In this document: in pieces, positions 5,896-7,253 of the stretch
How the letters are laid out: each line of letters begins with the position of its first letter
Numbering within the stretch: the stretch's first letter is position 1
NCBI GenBank assembly: GCA_009780595.1
Contig: WQZT01000081.1
Coordinates: forward strand, 1-7,253
Reading direction: 5' to 3'
Origin: Treponema sp.
GTDB lineage: Bacteria > Spirochaetota > Spirochaetia > Treponematales > Breznakiellaceae
DNA length: 7,253 bases
Notes under the pieces: generated by a model
What the model saw: the letters and a program-made list of their open reading frames with translations, nothing else
What the model was told of the DNA's origin: nothing
Database searches by the model: none
Made by a program: the position numbers and the translations under genes

Positions 5896-7022
5896 TGGTT
5901 TTTCCCCTTGTGTTCAGGCGGCTCGTTTGCTGACGGCTCACCCGTAAGCGGCTTACGGGTAAGCGGCTTACTCGTAAGCTGTACGAAAATATCTTCGAGG
6001 GTTAGTTTTTTCCGGTTCATGCTGGTGATTTTGTACCCCTGTTGCACCACCCAGTTAAAGACGACTTCGCCGCTGTCGATGTTCGCACCGCCGGCTCGTG
6101 CGCCGCCGCAAGTACCGCTCATTGTAAAACAAAGCCGGACACTTCCAGTTTCCAGATTCTCCGCAAAAACGCCGGACAGTTCGCCGTTGCCGTTCCCGCC
6201 GCCCAGATCCGCAAGGCGGCGTTTGACCTCGGCGGCATCGAGTGTTCCCGCGCCCTTCAGCTCCAGTTCCCAAGCGTCAGCGCTGTCGGCAGAGCTGCCA
6301 CCACCAGCCCCGCCGCTGTCATCGCTCGAAGCCGCCTCCGGCGCGTCCTTCAAAGTCCACGCAATTTCTTCGGGCGTTCCCTGCGCGGCAATACGGCCTC
6401 CGTTCAAAATAAGCACGTGCGAACAGACCGATTCAACTTCCTGCAAAATGTGGGTGGATAAAATCACCGTCTTGCGTTTTCCAAGCTCCCTGATAAGCGA
6501 GCGCATTTCGATAATCTGGTTTGGATCAAGACCGGAGCCAGGTTCGTCAAGAATGATGACAGGCGGATCGTGAACGATGGCTTGCGCCAGCCCAACCCGC
6601 TGCTTGTAGCCTTTGGACAGGCTGTCGATGCGCTGCTTTCGCGCCGCCCCTTCAAGCCCGCACGCAGCGGCAGCCCGGTCAACCGCGCTCTGCCGCTCCG
6701 CCTTTGGCACACACCGCGCGGCGGCGGCAAAGCGCAGGTACTCGTCGGCGCTCATCTCGCCGTACAGCGGAACACTTTCCGGCAGGTAGCCAATCAGATT
6801 TTTCACAGCGACGGGATTTTCCTGCGCGCACACGCCGCCAATCAAAATCTGCCCGCACGAAGGCAGATGGTAGCCGGAAAGCATTTTCATAATCGTAGTT
6901 TTGCCTGAGCCGTTGGGCCCAAGAAACCCCAGCACCGCCGCCTTTCCCACAGAAAAGGATACGTCTTTTACCGCCTCAAAGTTGCCGTAATTTTTGCTGA
7001 CGTTTTTTACCTCGATCATCAT
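5892..7022 (-). CDS. ABC transporter ATP-binding protein (GldA-like)
   Basis: The 376-residue protein is the cytoplasmic motor subunit. Its motifs are complete: Walker A GPNGSGKTT (35-43), IGYLPES region in place of a Q-loop (77-83), signature LSKGYKQRVGLAQA (135-148), Walker B VIILDEP (155-161), D-loop SGLD (163-166), switch His191 (STHILQE). The LSKGY signature and YLPE are typical of GldA-like and ABC-2 exporter ATPases. After about residue 225 comes an unusual C-terminal part. Gly/Ser/Ala-rich stretches lie at about 230-249, 272-282 and 303-319, set between blocks of ordinary sequence (AWELELKGAG; VVFNWVVQQGYKITSMNRKK). The family-like end is LTLEDIFVQLT (340-350), and a 26-residue tail of pentapeptide repeats follows. 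The start is MM at 7022 or 7019; the ribosome binding site is weak (AAGG about 15 bases upstream). Its stop overlaps the permease ATG, so the two are probably translationally coupled. Confidence 0.93.
   Translation of the reverse strand: MMIEVKNVSKNYGNFEAVKDVSFSVGKAAVLGFLGPNGSGKTTIMKMLSGYHLPSCGQILIGGVCAQENPVAVKNLIGYLPESVPLYGEMSADEYLRFAAAARCVPKAERQSAVDRAAAACGLEGAARKQRIDSLSKGYKQRVGLAQAIVHDPPVIILDEPGSGLDPNQIIEMRSLIRELGKRKTVILSTHILQEVESVCSHVLILNGGRIAAQGTPEEIAWTLKDAPEAASSDDSGGAGGGSSADSADAWELELKGAGTLDAAEVKRRLADLGGGNGNGELSGVFAENLETGSVRLCFTMSGTCGGARAGGANIDSGEVVFNWVVQQGYKITSMNRKKLTLEDIFVQLTSKPLTRKPLTGEPSANEPPEHKGKNQ
5940..5988. repeat. 15-base tandem palindromic repeat in the 3' end of the ATPase gene
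   Basis: Two near-identical 15-base units, GTAAGCGGCTTACGG (5944-5958) and GTAAGCGGCTTACTC (5959-5973), are followed by a decayed third (5974-5988). Each unit is itself a GTAAG-CGG-CTTAC palindrome. The first extends to a perfect 9-bp stem (5940-5948 / 5952-5960, loop CGG). On the coding strand they give the pentapeptides SKPLT, RKPLT and GEPSA at the C-terminus of the ATPase. Confidence 0.85.
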
Positions 7023-7051
7023 AAACCAATTACCGCGCCTTCATACTTTCT

Positions 7052-7080
7052 ACTATACCATGTATCATTCCGACTGTATA
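7052..7080 (-). promoter_or_regulatory. Possible promoter of the ABC operon
   Basis: On the minus strand, TATACA (7080-7075) and TATAGT (7057-7052) are 17 bases apart. They match the consensus at 4 and 5 of 6 positions. Transcription would begin at about 7045, giving a short leader before the ATPase start. The region is A+T rich, so chance matches are common. Read-through from the upstream gene ending at 7097 is also possible. Confidence 0.35.
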
Positions 7081-7096
7081 TGACGCGATGCCTGGC

Positions 7097-7252
7097 TTAT
7101 TCCAATAATGCATCAGTTATAGTTAGGATGAAGGTACGATCATGCTTTCTCCCTCTCCTTCTCATATTGGAAAGTAGACGTGAAATTTCTTCAGAATCCT
7201 CATAATGGAATTCTTTTATAATTTCCCTATTCTCATTATATATAATAATGGC
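7097..7252 (-). CDS. Unidentified protein, C-terminal 51 codons, runs off the right edge
   Basis: One minus-strand frame is open from the window edge to a TAA at 7099-7097. The other two minus-strand frames stop quickly. The 51 residues are hydrophilic and charged, with a Glu-rich part (NENREIIKEFHYEDSEEIS), a basic cluster (RRRGRKHDR) and the end TFILTITDALLE. I recognise no family. The A+T-rich sequence makes an open frame of this length less likely by chance than in the G+C-rich middle, but it remains short. If real, it ends 74 bases before the ATPase start and could belong to the same transcript. Confidence 0.4.
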   Translation of the reverse strand, partial: AIIIYNENREIIKEFHYEDSEEISRLLSNMRRRGRKHDRTFILTITDALLE

Positions 7253-7253
7253 A

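Noticed and set aside
5839..6573. Plus-strand open frame of 244 codons
   Set aside because: It lies antisense to the ABC ATPase, whose motifs are complete, and encodes Ser/Pro/Ala-rich sequence without domains.
7030..7044. Five-codon leader frame (MKAR-stop) before the ATPase
   Set aside because: Too short to distinguish from chance; no attenuator structure is associated with it.

Overview
The window looks like part of the chromosome of a free-living or gut bacterium of moderate to fairly high G+C. A spirochaete of the Treponema/Breznakiella type is my best guess. That guess rests on the gene content (IadA, a GldA/F/G-like exporter with a DUF4340 protein, an NlpE-like protein) and on the abundant short-loop palindromes between genes. 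It is an inference; nothing here proves the taxon. Both ends (about 1-470 and 7023-7253) are more A+T rich than the middle.

Layout from left to right. The left edge (1-254, minus) holds the 5' end of an IS1-family transposase gene whose remainder lies outside the window. Then comes a large imperfect inverted repeat (302-360) and a promoter. The plus-strand iadA gene (472-1611) encodes a complete isoaspartyl dipeptidase with every known active-site residue. It is followed by a palindromic repeat and a second, good promoter. That promoter drives a small secreted protein with the NlpE N-terminal fold (1790-2197) that has lost the family's CxxC cysteines. A cluster of three perfect hairpins (2192-2285) closes this gene and separates it from the convergent minus-strand operon.

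The operon runs leftwards from about 7022 to 2321: ABC ATPase (GldA-like), six-helix ABC-2 permease (GldF-like), GldG-like auxiliary protein with an N-terminal and a C-terminal membrane helix, and a DUF4340 protein with one N-terminal helix. The genes are tightly coupled: ATGA overlap, 13-base gap, 8-base overlap. They probably form one membrane complex in which the ATPase and permease power the two large extracytoplasmic proteins. The substrate is unknown. At the right edge, the C-terminal 51 codons of an unidentified minus-strand gene may be present (7097-7252).

The most unusual feature is a family of palindromes, nearly all with three-base loops. They occupy every intergenic space in the left half and also appear inside the operon. 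At the ATPase/permease junction they are translated, giving the ATPase a pentapeptide-repeat tail and the permease about 50 extra N-terminal residues. The ATGA overlap and both reading frames are kept. This resembles the in-frame palindromic elements known from Rickettsia.
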